NCBI RefSeq assembly: GCF_020034665.1
Contig: NZ_JAIQDI010000001.1
Coordinates: 3,100,001 to 3,164,000, forward strand
DNA length: 64,000 nt
Source of the DNA: Niabella beijingensis
Lineage (GTDB): Bacteria; Bacteroidota; Bacteroidia; Chitinophagales; Chitinophagaceae
Direction: 5' to 3'
Below the pieces are notes generated by a model, which saw nothing but the letters and a program-made list of their open reading frames with translations, was not told the DNA's origin and ran no database searches. Positions within the stretch are counted from its first letter, which is position 1, and the number at the start of each line of letters is the position of its first letter. The position numbers and the translations under genes are program-made. Positions 54,377 through 62,680 of this stretch are shown here, in pieces.

Positions 54377-55051
54377 ATGAAACTCATATTTACTTTTTCA
54401 CTGGCCTGCATTATCCTTTTTTCCTGCAAAAAAAACAACGATGATGCGGCGCCGGACCTCAACATTAACCAGCTGGAAGGGTATGTCATTTCGGGCGCTG
54501 TAATAAGAAGCACAGGGTTTACGCCTTTTGCAGCCGAATTTTTACCCGGGCAAAAAGTAAAACTGGGGTACGAAACTTTTTATTATGACAGTAAAGATTA
54601 TGTTATTGATAAGGATACGTTAAAAGTAACCGATAATATTAAACTGGTTATAAAGAACAATAAAGTAACACATTATTATTACTATTCGAGTAATCCGTAT
54701 ACACCCGGAAGCAGCACCGGTGATTTATCGCTCAACCTGTACAAAAAGCCCGAAGCCAGCAAGCTACAGGGTAAAACATTTACAGGAACTTATTACAACT
54801 ATCCTGATGGTACGGTGTTGCACAATAGCTTTTATTACAAATTTGCCCAAAACACAAATACACTGGCAGCAGGATTTACAATAGGCACGCCTGTGCGTAG
54901 CAACCCCTATATAAATATAGGCAATGTAGCGGCTTTTGCACAGCTTAATAATGATAGAGAGCTGATGGTATGGCACAACGGGCGGCTGCTGGCAAATTAT
55001 TTTAATAAAGGGGAAAACCGATATCAATATGCCCTATTAAACCCTCAATAA
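54377..55051 (+). CDS. Lipoprotein of unknown function
   Basis: A 224-residue lipoprotein: lipobox LFSC with Cys17, then K-K-N-N-D. The mature part is beta-rich (KVTHYYYYSSN, FTIGTPVRSNPYINIGN) and has no recognised domain. Its start follows the frameshifted remnant by 5 bases, so it might have been the second gene of a pair. Confidence 0.6.
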   Translation: MKLIFTFSLACIILFSCKKNNDDAAPDLNINQLEGYVISGAVIRSTGFTPFAAEFLPGQKVKLGYETFYYDSKDYVIDKDTLKVTDNIKLVIKNNKVTHYYYYSSNPYTPGSSTGDLSLNLYKKPEASKLQGKTFTGTYYNYPDGTVLHNSFYYKFAQNTNTLAAGFTIGTPVRSNPYINIGNVAAFAQLNNDRELMVWHNGRLLANYFNKGENRYQYALLNPQ

Positions 55052-55060
55052 AACAATCTT

Positions 55061-55295
55061 ATGGAAAACAAAAAAAATGAAATTACGGATTACGGTTATC
55101 AGCTGTCCTTAAACAAAAATAATAAACAGGATGCTTCTGTAACCCTGTGCAAAGCACATCCAGCCTGGGGTATAACAACTACGGTAAGTATAATGTATTA
55201 ACCACAATGTACCGGATACGGTGTATGACTATGTAGATTTTGAGCGGCCTATGCCAACATGCACATGCCTTTTAGTTTACGATAGCAAACCGTGA
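55061..55295 (+). pseudogene. Gene remnant broken by two frameshifts
   Basis: An ATG at 55061 begins a 46-codon frame (MENKKNEITDYGYQLSLNK) that stops at 55201. In a second frame from about 55140 the reading STSSLGYNNYGKYNVL continues it, and in a third from about 55203 to a stop at 55293-55295 comes HNVPDTVYDYVDFERPMPT. The three parts read like one protein of about 75 residues. It lies 9 bases after the lipoprotein gene. Assembly error is possible, but two shifts in 235 bases suggest decay. The rest of the 355-base gap to the Rrf2 gene holds nothing I recognise. Confidence 0.4.
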
Positions 55296-55406
55296 ATTTA
55301 CTCCGGAAAGAGAAATCCATATTTGTATGGTTTTATGAGAAAGGCAGCAGGGGTATCATTACTTCGTCCAGGGAAGAGGCAGGCGATAATGATAAAATGC
55401 AGCAGC

Positions 55407-55814
55407 TCAATCCTTCAGATCGGCAAGAGTCCGGTTCTCCAGTACTTCCAGTGTTACATCCCGCACGTGCTTCATTACATCATGCAGGCCGCAGTGCTTT
55501 TCGTCGCAGTTTTTGCAACGCTCGTAAAAGTAAAGACTGACGCAGGGCAGCATGGAGATCGGTCCGTCGATGAGCCGTATTACAGTGGCCATTTTTACAT
55601 CGGCCGGGTCTTTTTTAAAGAAATAACCACCGCCTTTTCCTTTTTTGCTTTCGAGGATCCCGGCTTTCCTCAGTTCCAGCAATATATTTTCCAGGAACTT
55701 TAAAGGGATCCGCTTTTTTTTGGAGATCTCCGAGATCAGCACAGGGCCATCTTTTTGTTTATCAGCCAGGTAGCCCAGCGCTTTAAAGGCATATTGCGAT
55801 TTTTTTGTGAGCAT
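55407..55814 (-). CDS. Rrf2 family transcriptional regulator
   Basis: A 135-residue winged helix-turn-helix regulator. The N-terminal MLTKKSQYAFKALGYLA is typical of Rrf2, and the recognition helix area is VLISEISKKKRIPLKFLENI. Four cysteines lie at 91, 100, 103 and 108, so an Fe-S cluster or metal may be bound, as in IscR, NsrR and CymR relatives; CymR regulates cysteine metabolism in Bacillus. It could control the sulfur operators of this window, but nothing in the sequence proves that. It overlaps nothing and is followed upstream by the CDF transporter gene on the same strand. Confidence 0.9.
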   Translation of the reverse strand: MLTKKSQYAFKALGYLADKQKDGPVLISEISKKKRIPLKFLENILLELRKAGILESKKGKGGGYFFKKDPADVKMATVIRLIDGPISMLPCVSLYFYERCKNCDEKHCGLHDVMKHVRDVTLEVLENRTLADLKD

Positions 55815-55827
55815 ATATTCAATAACA

Positions 55828-55856
55828 AATGTTCGGTTATAAAGTTAAGGAACATT
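55828..55856. promoter_or_regulatory. Candidate operator before the Rrf2 gene
   Basis: aatgttc (55828-55834) and gaacatt (55850-55856) form a 7-base inverted repeat with a 15-base spacer, just before the Rrf2 start at 55814 and overlapping the 3' end of the CDF gene. Autoregulation is a possible role. It is unlike the TCTAC sites. Confidence 0.35.
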
Positions 55857-56846
55857 CGGCAACCGGTGTCGCTGATTTTGAAGCACATTTCCCAGGGTCC
55901 AGGGAATGGTTTTTTCAAATGCCGCTTTCCGGACGGGACAGTCGCTTTTAGAGCAAAGTGAACACTGGAACGGCTGGCAGCCATCGGAGTGTATAAAAAA
56001 TTCCACCGACTGCCCGTATTTATTCCGGATCAGTGTGGTCAGCTGATCGATTTCATGATGGGCTTCAGCAACATTCAGGTACCAGGGTACGGTAAGGTGA
56101 CAGTCGATATGCAGCACGCTTCCGTATTTGATGACCCTGAAATTATGAAGGTCGACCCAGTTCTCCCGCCGGTTTTTATTGAGATAGTCGATCATCTGCA
56201 GCAGCAGCTGACGATCGGCCTCATCCATGATGCCGGCGATGGAGCGGCGCAGAATGGTATAGGAAGTGTGCAGCAGCAGGCAGGTAAGCAGGATGGCTAC
56301 GGCAGCGTCGATCCAGTGGAACCCGGTGAAAAAGACCAGGGTCAGGCCCGCGATCACAGCAATGGTTGAGAACGTATCGGTCTGTAAATGTTTTCCGCTC
56401 ACCTCCAGGGCAATGGATTGGTTCCTTTTTCCGATGGAAATGCAAATGCTTCCCAGCACATAATTAATAAGAGCTGTTGCTCCTATCAGCAGCATACCCA
56501 GGTCGAGCTTGTTCAGTGACTGGGGGTGAATGAGCTGTTCGATGGCTTTATAAAGCACCGCCAGTCCGGCAATGCCGATAAGCGTGCCTTCCACGGCGGC
56601 CGACAGGAATTCTGCCTTGCCATGGCCATAGGGATGATTCTCATCGCGGGGTTGCGCCGCCAGGTATAAGCTGTAAAGGCCAATAAACCCGGCCACAACA
56701 TTGGCGATGCTTTCAAGCGCATCGGTAAGTACGGCAACAGAATGTGTAAAAAAGTAAGCAACAAACTTTACGATCAGCAGCAGCAATGAAACCATTGCCA
56801 CCCATTTCTGGATTTTCAGATTTTGTTGAGCACCCTGGGCTGCCAT
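55845..56846 (-). CDS. CDF family cation transporter with Cys-rich tail
   Basis: A 333-residue inner-membrane transporter of the cation diffusion facilitator family (Zn, Fe, Mn or Cd efflux). About six transmembrane helices are seen in residues 12-210; DENHPYGHGKAEFLSA carries the family metal-site motif between helices 2 and 3. After the cytoplasmic domain the C-terminus has the cysteine cluster CQPFQCSLCSKSDC, a possible extra metal site. Downstream (30 bases after its stop) is an Rrf2 regulator, upstream the LptF/G-type permease 10 bases away. Confidence 0.9.
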   Translation of the reverse strand: MAAQGAQQNLKIQKWVAMVSLLLLIVKFVAYFFTHSVAVLTDALESIANVVAGFIGLYSLYLAAQPRDENHPYGHGKAEFLSAAVEGTLIGIAGLAVLYKAIEQLIHPQSLNKLDLGMLLIGATALINYVLGSICISIGKRNQSIALEVSGKHLQTDTFSTIAVIAGLTLVFFTGFHWIDAAVAILLTCLLLHTSYTILRRSIAGIMDEADRQLLLQMIDYLNKNRRENWVDLHNFRVIKYGSVLHIDCHLTVPWYLNVAEAHHEIDQLTTLIRNKYGQSVEFFIHSDGCQPFQCSLCSKSDCPVRKAAFEKTIPWTLGNVLQNQRHRLPNVP

Positions 56847-56856
56847 CGTGTTCCGG

Positions 56857-58677
56857 TTATGCGGTTTTTTTATTACGGTCTTTTCTTGCTTTTATATACT
56901 GCTCGGCTTTTCGTTTTAAGCGGTGATAGAATTCTTTATTGAAAAGATTCGAATCATGCATGGCCTTGTAGGTGAGAAAAGCGCCGATTGGGGCCAGTAT
57001 AAAGGAAGAGAGCCACATGCCGGAAAAGGGGGTCAGACTTCCTTCTTTGGCCATCTTTTCCCCGGTATTGGATGAGAAATAGAATACCAGGAAGAAGGCA
57101 ATGGCAAAGATCATCGGCGTTCCCAGCCCGCCTTTGCGGATAATAGAACCCAGGGGGGCGCCGATCATAAACATCAGGAAACAGGCAAGTGCCAGAACAA
57201 TTTTTTTATGCCATTCGATCTTATACCGGCGGATGGTCTTTTGCTGTTCCTGAATGCTGGTCAGGTTCATATTGGCATTGTCCTTTACAATAGTAATGCT
57301 GCTGAGCGCCCGGTCTGTAACATTGGTAAGCGCACTGTCCGGCAGAAGCGCGGTAAAAGTGCCCGCATCCCTTTTCCGGAGCGCTTGTTTTTGGGCCGCG
57401 TCTTTTTTGGAACTGTCTTTTTTGGCGGTGCCGCTGTCGCGGGCCGCTTTTTTAATGCTGTCTGTTTTTACGATCGTTGTCCGGGCCAGCGTATCCGGTG
57501 CCTTTTTGATACTGTCCCGGGCTGCCGTTCCTGTTTTCCCTTTACGTTTTTTCAGATTCCTGCGGATCCTGGCTGCGGCCCTGGCCGTTTCTGTTTTTTT
57601 GTGCAGGGTATCGGCAGGCGGTGGCGGCGGAACAGCCTTTGCTTTTCCGGTAATCGTATCCAGTCCCAAAAAGGCGTCCCGGTTCTTTTTAAAGTTCAGG
57701 ATGGAATCAGGTAGGGAAACACCTTTAACCACACTGTCCCGGTAAAGGAGCAGGCTGAAATTATTTGCCAGGCTGGTCTGGTAGCGCTCCACTTCTACAT
57801 TGGTGTATTTTGTCATGGAATCCAGTGCCTTGTCCAGCTGGCGCATACTCAGCACCCGTTCGTTGTTCCGGTTGTTGCTGTCGCTGGATGATTTAAAATT
57901 AAACGCGCTGATGTCCAGCTGCATTTTATATTCTTTAAATCCGAGACGGATGTACTCCGTGGCCGAGTCGGACCGGGACCCCCGTTCCTGGTAGCGCGAG
58001 CCATCCCGGAAAACGATATCGAGGAAACGCTTGTCCGGAGAGGGTTTCATCAATCCATTCTTTGCGATGATAAAATTATCCTGCAGAGAATAGTTATTGT
58101 TCTCAAAAACGATCACATCCCTGATGGTGCTGTCGTCTTTCTCCTTTTTACCGATTTTAATGGCGAACCGGTCCAGTTTATCATAAAAGATACCTTCTTT
58201 AATGTCAAAGGCAGGCTTTGCCAGTACGATATCTGCCAGCATGGTGCGCGACTTCAGCTGGGCAACGGGAATGACATAATTGGCAAAAAGAAAAGCACAA
58301 AAGCTGATGAAAAGGGTCACACCCACCAGGGGACGCATAAATCTTAAAAGGGAGATCCCCGAGGATTTAATGGCTACCAGCTCAAAGCTTTCGCCCAGGT
58401 TACCAAAGGTCATGAGGGAGGAAAGCAGCACCGCCAGCGGTAATGCCAGGGGGATCAGCACCGCGCTCTGGTACCAGATAAACCGTAAAATGGTAAACGC
58501 ATCCAGCCCCTTGCCTACAAAATCATCGATCCACAGCCAGAAAAACTGCATTACCAATACAAAAAGGGTAATGAAAAAAGTGGCCACAAACGGACCAATG
58601 AAAGCTTTAATAATCAGTTTATCTAACTTTTTCAACTGTTTTTTGTTTCTGGTCAATAACTCATCATCAATGGCCAA
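56857..58677 (-). CDS. LptF/LptG family LPS-export permease with long periplasmic insert
   Basis: A 606-residue YjgP/YjgQ-family protein. N-terminal helices near residues 24-48, 65-92 and 112-136 and C-terminal helices in the last 110 residues frame a periplasmic jellyroll. Between about residues 341 and 438 lies an unusual Lys/Ala/Asp/Ser/Thr-rich insert containing a PPPPPA stretch and repeated DSIKKA units. LptF and LptG with LptB extract lipopolysaccharide from the inner membrane. Single-copy members in Bacteroidota are longer than the E. coli proteins. The start at 58677 is divergent from the next gene. Confidence 0.85.
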   Translation of the reverse strand: MAIDDELLTRNKKQLKKLDKLIIKAFIGPFVATFFITLFVLVMQFFWLWIDDFVGKGLDAFTILRFIWYQSAVLIPLALPLAVLLSSLMTFGNLGESFELVAIKSSGISLLRFMRPLVGVTLFISFCAFLFANYVIPVAQLKSRTMLADIVLAKPAFDIKEGIFYDKLDRFAIKIGKKEKDDSTIRDVIVFENNNYSLQDNFIIAKNGLMKPSPDKRFLDIVFRDGSRYQERGSRSDSATEYIRLGFKEYKMQLDISAFNFKSSSDSNNRNNERVLSMRQLDKALDSMTKYTNVEVERYQTSLANNFSLLLYRDSVVKGVSLPDSILNFKKNRDAFLGLDTITGKAKAVPPPPPADTLHKKTETARAAARIRRNLKKRKGKTGTAARDSIKKAPDTLARTTIVKTDSIKKAARDSGTAKKDSSKKDAAQKQALRKRDAGTFTALLPDSALTNVTDRALSSITIVKDNANMNLTSIQEQQKTIRRYKIEWHKKIVLALACFLMFMIGAPLGSIIRKGGLGTPMIFAIAFFLVFYFSSNTGEKMAKEGSLTPFSGMWLSSFILAPIGAFLTYKAMHDSNLFNKEFYHRLKRKAEQYIKARKDRNKKTA

Positions 58678-58783
58678 TAGCCCGCACCGTCGCTTTGCAA
58701 GGACATCACCGGCTGATTATCTGAATCCAATGTCTGTTGTCTGATCTCCGAAATCTGTTTAATTTGCAAATAACGTATACATA

Positions 58784-59410
58784 ATGGAAGAAACAAAATT
58801 AAGCCTTTCCCCAGAGGAGCACGCCATTGTTGCTGATCCTGAAATCATTTTAACAAAGAATGGGGTTTTACAGAAGATCAGGGGAGCGCTGGATGCCCTT
58901 TACGGGTGGCAGCTTGAATTTCTAAAGGAAAAGGCTGCCTGGTTTCCCCCGTCGTTGCTGGCAAATAGCGGTAAGGTCTCCAAAGGGGAGAATTATAACG
59001 GGTTGCCCTACGTGGTACTGGACTATCCCCGCAATTTCAGACAGGGTCATATTTTTGCGGTCCGGAGTATGTTCTGGTGGGGGCGGCAGGTGAGCACCAC
59101 CCTGCATGTATCCGGTGAATGGCAGGCTTATTTTTTACCACGGCTGGTCGCCGGGTTTGAGCTGCTGAAAACCGGCCCCTATCACCTCAGTTACAGTGGC
59201 AACGAATGGGAACATGATGTGCAGGGAGAGAGCCATCTGCCTTTTACCGAGGTAACTGCCGCACAATGGGAGCTGCTGCTAAAGGAAAAGACATTTATAA
59301 AAATTACGGCAGTCGCTCCCATCAGCCAGCTGGAGCGGGCTCCGGACCTCTGGCGGAATGCATTCCGGGAATTAATGGAGTTGCTTGAGGGAAAAATACC
59401 CGGCACTTAG
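58784..59410 (+). CDS. Protein of unknown function
   Basis: A 208-residue soluble protein without signal peptide. It is mixed in character, with aromatic-rich segments (SMFWWGRQVSTTLHVSGEW and LPFTEVTAAQWELLLKEK). No motif was recognised. It is divergent from the LPS permease gene and overlaps the convergent START-like gene by 4 bases. Conservation near these genes could not be tested. Confidence 0.6.
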   Translation: MEETKLSLSPEEHAIVADPEIILTKNGVLQKIRGALDALYGWQLEFLKEKAAWFPPSLLANSGKVSKGENYNGLPYVVLDYPRNFRQGHIFAVRSMFWWGRQVSTTLHVSGEWQAYFLPRLVAGFELLKTGPYHLSYSGNEWEHDVQGESHLPFTEVTAAQWELLLKEKTFIKITAVAPISQLERAPDLWRNAFRELMELLEGKIPGT

Positions 59411-59784
59411 TTACCCAGCCGGTGGAAGAGCTCTTTTACCTGGTAGTCCCAAAGCTGGCTCTGATCCTTGATATCTCTTTTTTCAGCAAAATCGGTGATC
59501 ACGAGAATGGTCTGGTTGGTGATTTCAGATTTATCGATACGGAATTCGAAGTATTCGCTTTTTGGAGCATCCACCCAGTGGAAACGTATAAACCGCTCTT
59601 CCTCCTGGTCCACCACCTCTGCCTCTTCATGAGAACCGTTCCACCCGAAATAGAAATGCCCGTTGCGCTCATCCACGCTTTCCGCAAACCACTCACCCAA
59701 GCCGTTGGATGTGGCCAAAAATTCGAACAGGATTGTTGGAGAACAACGCACAGGATACTCCAGGGTATATAGCTGTTTACTCAT
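59407..59784 (-). CDS. START-like (AHSA1/SRPBCC) domain protein
   Basis: A 125-residue protein made of a single START-like fold: YTLEYPVRCSPTILFEFLATSNGLGEWF at the N-terminus, then FYFGWNGSHEEAEVV and FIRFHWVDAPKSEYFEF. Such domains bind hydrophobic ligands or aid Hsp90. It has no export signal. It ends 4 bases into the convergent gene of unknown function. Confidence 0.85.
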   Translation of the reverse strand: MSKQLYTLEYPVRCSPTILFEFLATSNGLGEWFAESVDERNGHFYFGWNGSHEEAEVVDQEEERFIRFHWVDAPKSEYFEFRIDKSEITNQTILVITDFAEKRDIKDQSQLWDYQVKELFHRLGN

Positions 59785-59966
59785 CTCTCGGGTGTGTTTA
59801 TTGATTCAATTAGCTACAATAATATAAAAATTATCATACTTTCAAAATTTTTTTTGACGTTGTCCCGGCGGGCGGTTTTTTTGGGCCGGATCTCCGTTGC
59901 TGCACTGAAGCAGTCCGGCCAGGGGGCTTTCTCCCGCTTTTTAGCGGTTGCTGCTTTTTAAAATAG

Positions 59967-59974
59967 TATATTTG
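59967..59974 (+). promoter_or_regulatory. Candidate promoter of ffh
   Basis: TATATTTG matches TAnnTTTG and lies 33 bases before the ffh ATG. A TTG at 59948-59950 could be the -33 box, though the 16-base spacing is shorter than usual. Confidence 0.5.
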
Positions 59975-60007
59975 CAGGCATTTTCAGCTAAATAATCTTG
60001 GTAAAAT

Positions 60008-61348
60008 ATGTTTAACAATCTGCAGGATAAATTAGAATCAGCTTTTAAAAACCTCAAGGGCCAGGCTCGCATCACGGAACTGAACATTGCCGCTACGATC
60101 AAGGAGATCCGCCGCGCGCTGGTTGATGCCGACGTAAACTATAAGATCGCCAAGGAGTTTACGGACAACATCAAAGACAAAGCCATGGGGGAGAAGGTGT
60201 TGAATGCGATCAGTCCGGGCCAGCTGATGGTCAAGATCGTTAAGGATGAGCTTACGGAGTTGATGGGTGGGGAGGAAGCCGGTTTTAATGCAAAAGGGAA
60301 TCCGGCGGTTATCCTGATCGCAGGACTGCAGGGTAGCGGTAAAACCACCTTTAGCGGCAAGCTGGCTAATTTTCTGAAAACCAAAAAGGGATTGTCCCCG
60401 CTGCTGGTAGCAGCGGATATTTACCGGCCTGCGGCGATGGAGCAGCTGCGGGTGCTGGGTGAGCAGATCGGGGTGGAAGTACATATTGAGCCGGAAAACA
60501 GGGATGCTGTGGTAATAGCCCAAAACGCGATCGCCGGGGCCCGGTCAAAAAATAAGAATGTGGTGATCATTGATACGGCAGGCCGTCTGGCTATCGATGA
60601 GGCAATGATGACCGAGGTCACCAATATCAAAAATGCGGTGAACCCACAGGAGATCCTGTTTGTGGTAGACAGTATGACAGGGCAGGATGCGGTAAATACC
60701 GCCAAAGCCTTTAATGAGCGTCTCGATTTCAGCGGGGTGGTACTCACCAAGCTGGATGGTGATACACGCGGTGGTGCGGCCCTGTCGATCAAATACACGG
60801 TAAACAAACCCATCAAGTTTGTCAGCAACGGCGAAAAAATGGATGCGCTGGATGTGTTCTATCCCGAGCGGATGGCGCAGCGGATCCTGGGTATGGGTGA
60901 TATTACCACTTTAGTGGAACGTGCCCAGCAACAGTTTGATGAAGAAGAGGCCAAAAAGCTGGAAAGTAAGATCCGGAAAAATAAATTTGATTTTGCCGAC
61001 TTCAAAATGCAGCTGGAGCAGATCAAAAAAATGGGAAATATGAAAGACCTGCTGGGGATGATCCCCGGTGTGGGCGCAAAGATCAAAGATCTTGATATCA
61101 GTGACGAAAGCTTTAAAGGCATTGAAGCCATGATTGATTCGATGACACCGGAAGAACGCAATAACCCGGATCTGATCAACGGCAACCGCCGCAAGCGCAT
61201 AGCGCTGGGAAGCGGAAAAGACATTTCCGAGGTAAATGCTTTTATGAAACAGTTTGAGCAGATGCGCGATATGATGAAGAACATGAACAAAATGGGCGCA
61301 TTCGGCCGTATGATGCCGGGCATGGGTAAATTCAAAATGCCGGGTTAA
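60008..61348 (+). CDS. ffh: Signal recognition particle protein Ffh
   Basis: A 446-residue SRP54 GTPase that binds signal sequences with 4.5S RNA and targets ribosomes to the membrane. The N domain comes first, then the G domain (about residues 90-295) with GLQGSGKTT (P-loop), DTAGR (G3) and TKLDGDTRGGAAL, and a Met-rich M domain (about 330-446) ending MGAFGRMMPGMGKFKMPG. Length and order are normal. It appears to be a single-gene unit. Confidence 0.97.
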   Translation: MFNNLQDKLESAFKNLKGQARITELNIAATIKEIRRALVDADVNYKIAKEFTDNIKDKAMGEKVLNAISPGQLMVKIVKDELTELMGGEEAGFNAKGNPAVILIAGLQGSGKTTFSGKLANFLKTKKGLSPLLVAADIYRPAAMEQLRVLGEQIGVEVHIEPENRDAVVIAQNAIAGARSKNKNVVIIDTAGRLAIDEAMMTEVTNIKNAVNPQEILFVVDSMTGQDAVNTAKAFNERLDFSGVVLTKLDGDTRGGAALSIKYTVNKPIKFVSNGEKMDALDVFYPERMAQRILGMGDITTLVERAQQQFDEEEAKKLESKIRKNKFDFADFKMQLEQIKKMGNMKDLLGMIPGVGAKIKDLDISDESFKGIEAMIDSMTPEERNNPDLINGNRRKRIALGSGKDISEVNAFMKQFEQMRDMMKNMNKMGAFGRMMPGMGKFKMPG

Positions 61349-61395
61349 GAGGAAACTATCCGCTATCAGCCTTCTGGGCGCTGATTACTGATAGC

Positions 61396-61710
61396 TCATT
61401 GTCCAAACCCTTTGAATCCCGGATCCACAATGCGTTTCCAGTCGGGGTGCCTTTTAATATAGGCAAATACAAAAGGACAAAGCGGTACCAGCGTTTTACC
61501 ACTTTGCTCAATGGCTTCCAGTGTTTTCTCCACGATCGCCGTACCGGCACCCTTGCCTTCCAGTTCGGGCGGTACCTCGGTATGCACCAGGGTGATGTGA
61601 TGCGGGGTCTCATTAAACTGGATAAAAGACCTGTAGCCTTCTATAGTTAATTCGTACTGTTTTTTGCTGTCATTCTTTACAAGGGGAATGCCGGTATATT
61701 CAGGTTTCAT
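61396..61710 (-). CDS. GNAT-type N-acetyltransferase (YidJ/Acetyltransf_CG)
   Basis: A 104-residue minimal acetyltransferase. EVPPELEGKGAGTAIVEKTLE is the CoA-binding segment with the Q/R-x-x-G-x-G/A variant GKGAG, and TLVPLCPFVFAYIKRHPDW is the C-terminal signature of this small class. The acetyl acceptor is unknown. It is the last gene of a minus-strand group with the pirins, 6 bases after the first pirin. Confidence 0.85.
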   Translation of the reverse strand: MKPEYTGIPLVKNDSKKQYELTIEGYRSFIQFNETPHHITLVHTEVPPELEGKGAGTAIVEKTLEAIEQSGKTLVPLCPFVFAYIKRHPDWKRIVDPGFKGFGQ

Positions 61711-61716
61711 TTTGAA

Positions 61717-62610
61717 TTATTTAAGTTTTATGTTGTTTGTTTGTTCCGGCAGCGGTACCCATTCGGTTTCACCGGGTACGGGCGGAAATTTCTGCTCCAG
61801 CCAGTCCTGTTTTGCTTTTTCGATCACCGCTCTGTCAGAGTTCACAAAATTCCAGTAAATAAAACGTTCTTCCGGAAAGGGCTCGCCTCCGAAAATAAAC
61901 ACCGTGGTATTATCGGTGGTTTCAAAAGAACAGAGCGTGCTGTCTTTAGCCACCAGCAATTGTTTGGGGGTGTAGGTATGGCCTTCGCTGATCACACTGC
62001 CTTCAAGAATGTACAGTCCGCTTTCTCCATAAAGATCCTTGCCGATAGCAACGGTCTGCCGTTTTGGGGTGTGGATCTTTATAAAGTACTGGGGACTGTG
62101 TACCGGCACCGGTGAGGTTTTGCCAAAGGCGGCACCGGAGATCAGTTTGATTTCAGCGCCATCCTTTTGCCATACCGGTATGTCCGCAGCCTCCACATGG
62201 GTAAATGAAGGCGCACTTTGTTCCAGCTCTTTTGGCAGTGCCACCCATATCTGCAGGCCATGCAGCTTTTTATCTGTGATACGCAGCCGTTCGGGTGTCC
62301 GCTCGGAATGTGCCACTCCTTTCCCCGCAGTCATCCAGTTTACCGCACCCGGGGTGATCTCCACTTCCGAACCGATACTGTCGCGGTGCATCATAGCACC
62401 TTCAAAAAGATAGGTGAGCGTGGAAAGACCAATATGCGGATGCGGCGGGACATCCAGGTTCTGGTAATCCTTTAGTTCGGCCGGACCCATATGGTCGATA
62501 AAAATAAAAGGGCCTACCATACGCCGCTGGCGAAAGGGCAAAAGCCGGCCTACAAAAAAATTACCGATGTCTGCTGCCCGTTCTTCGATGATCATTCCAA
62601 TATTTGACAT
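61717..62610 (-). CDS. Pirin family protein (first copy)
   Basis: A 297-residue bicupin. The N-terminal cupin has metal ligands in PHPHIGLSTLTYLFEG and WMTAGKGVAHSER, and RRMVGPFIFIDHMG precedes them. Pirins are iron-binding proteins with reported quercetinase or redox-sensor activity. The group of two pirins, a GNAT protein and a small orphan suggests a stress or electrophile-related unit; that is inference. Confidence 0.9.
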   Translation of the reverse strand: MSNIGMIIEERAADIGNFFVGRLLPFRQRRMVGPFIFIDHMGPAELKDYQNLDVPPHPHIGLSTLTYLFEGAMMHRDSIGSEVEITPGAVNWMTAGKGVAHSERTPERLRITDKKLHGLQIWVALPKELEQSAPSFTHVEAADIPVWQKDGAEIKLISGAAFGKTSPVPVHSPQYFIKIHTPKRQTVAIGKDLYGESGLYILEGSVISEGHTYTPKQLLVAKDSTLCSFETTDNTTVFIFGGEPFPEERFIYWNFVNSDRAVIEKAKQDWLEQKFPPVPGETEWVPLPEQTNNIKLK

Positions 62611-62680
62611 ACTTCAATCTTTGTATAAAGATAATAGAACCCGGCGGGGTCTGCCAAACAGCGGGCCGCCGGGTTCGCAT

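Noticed and set aside
55292..55703. Two overlapping plus-strand frames opposite the Rrf2 gene
   Set aside because: They are antisense shadows of the Rrf2 gene at 55407-55814.
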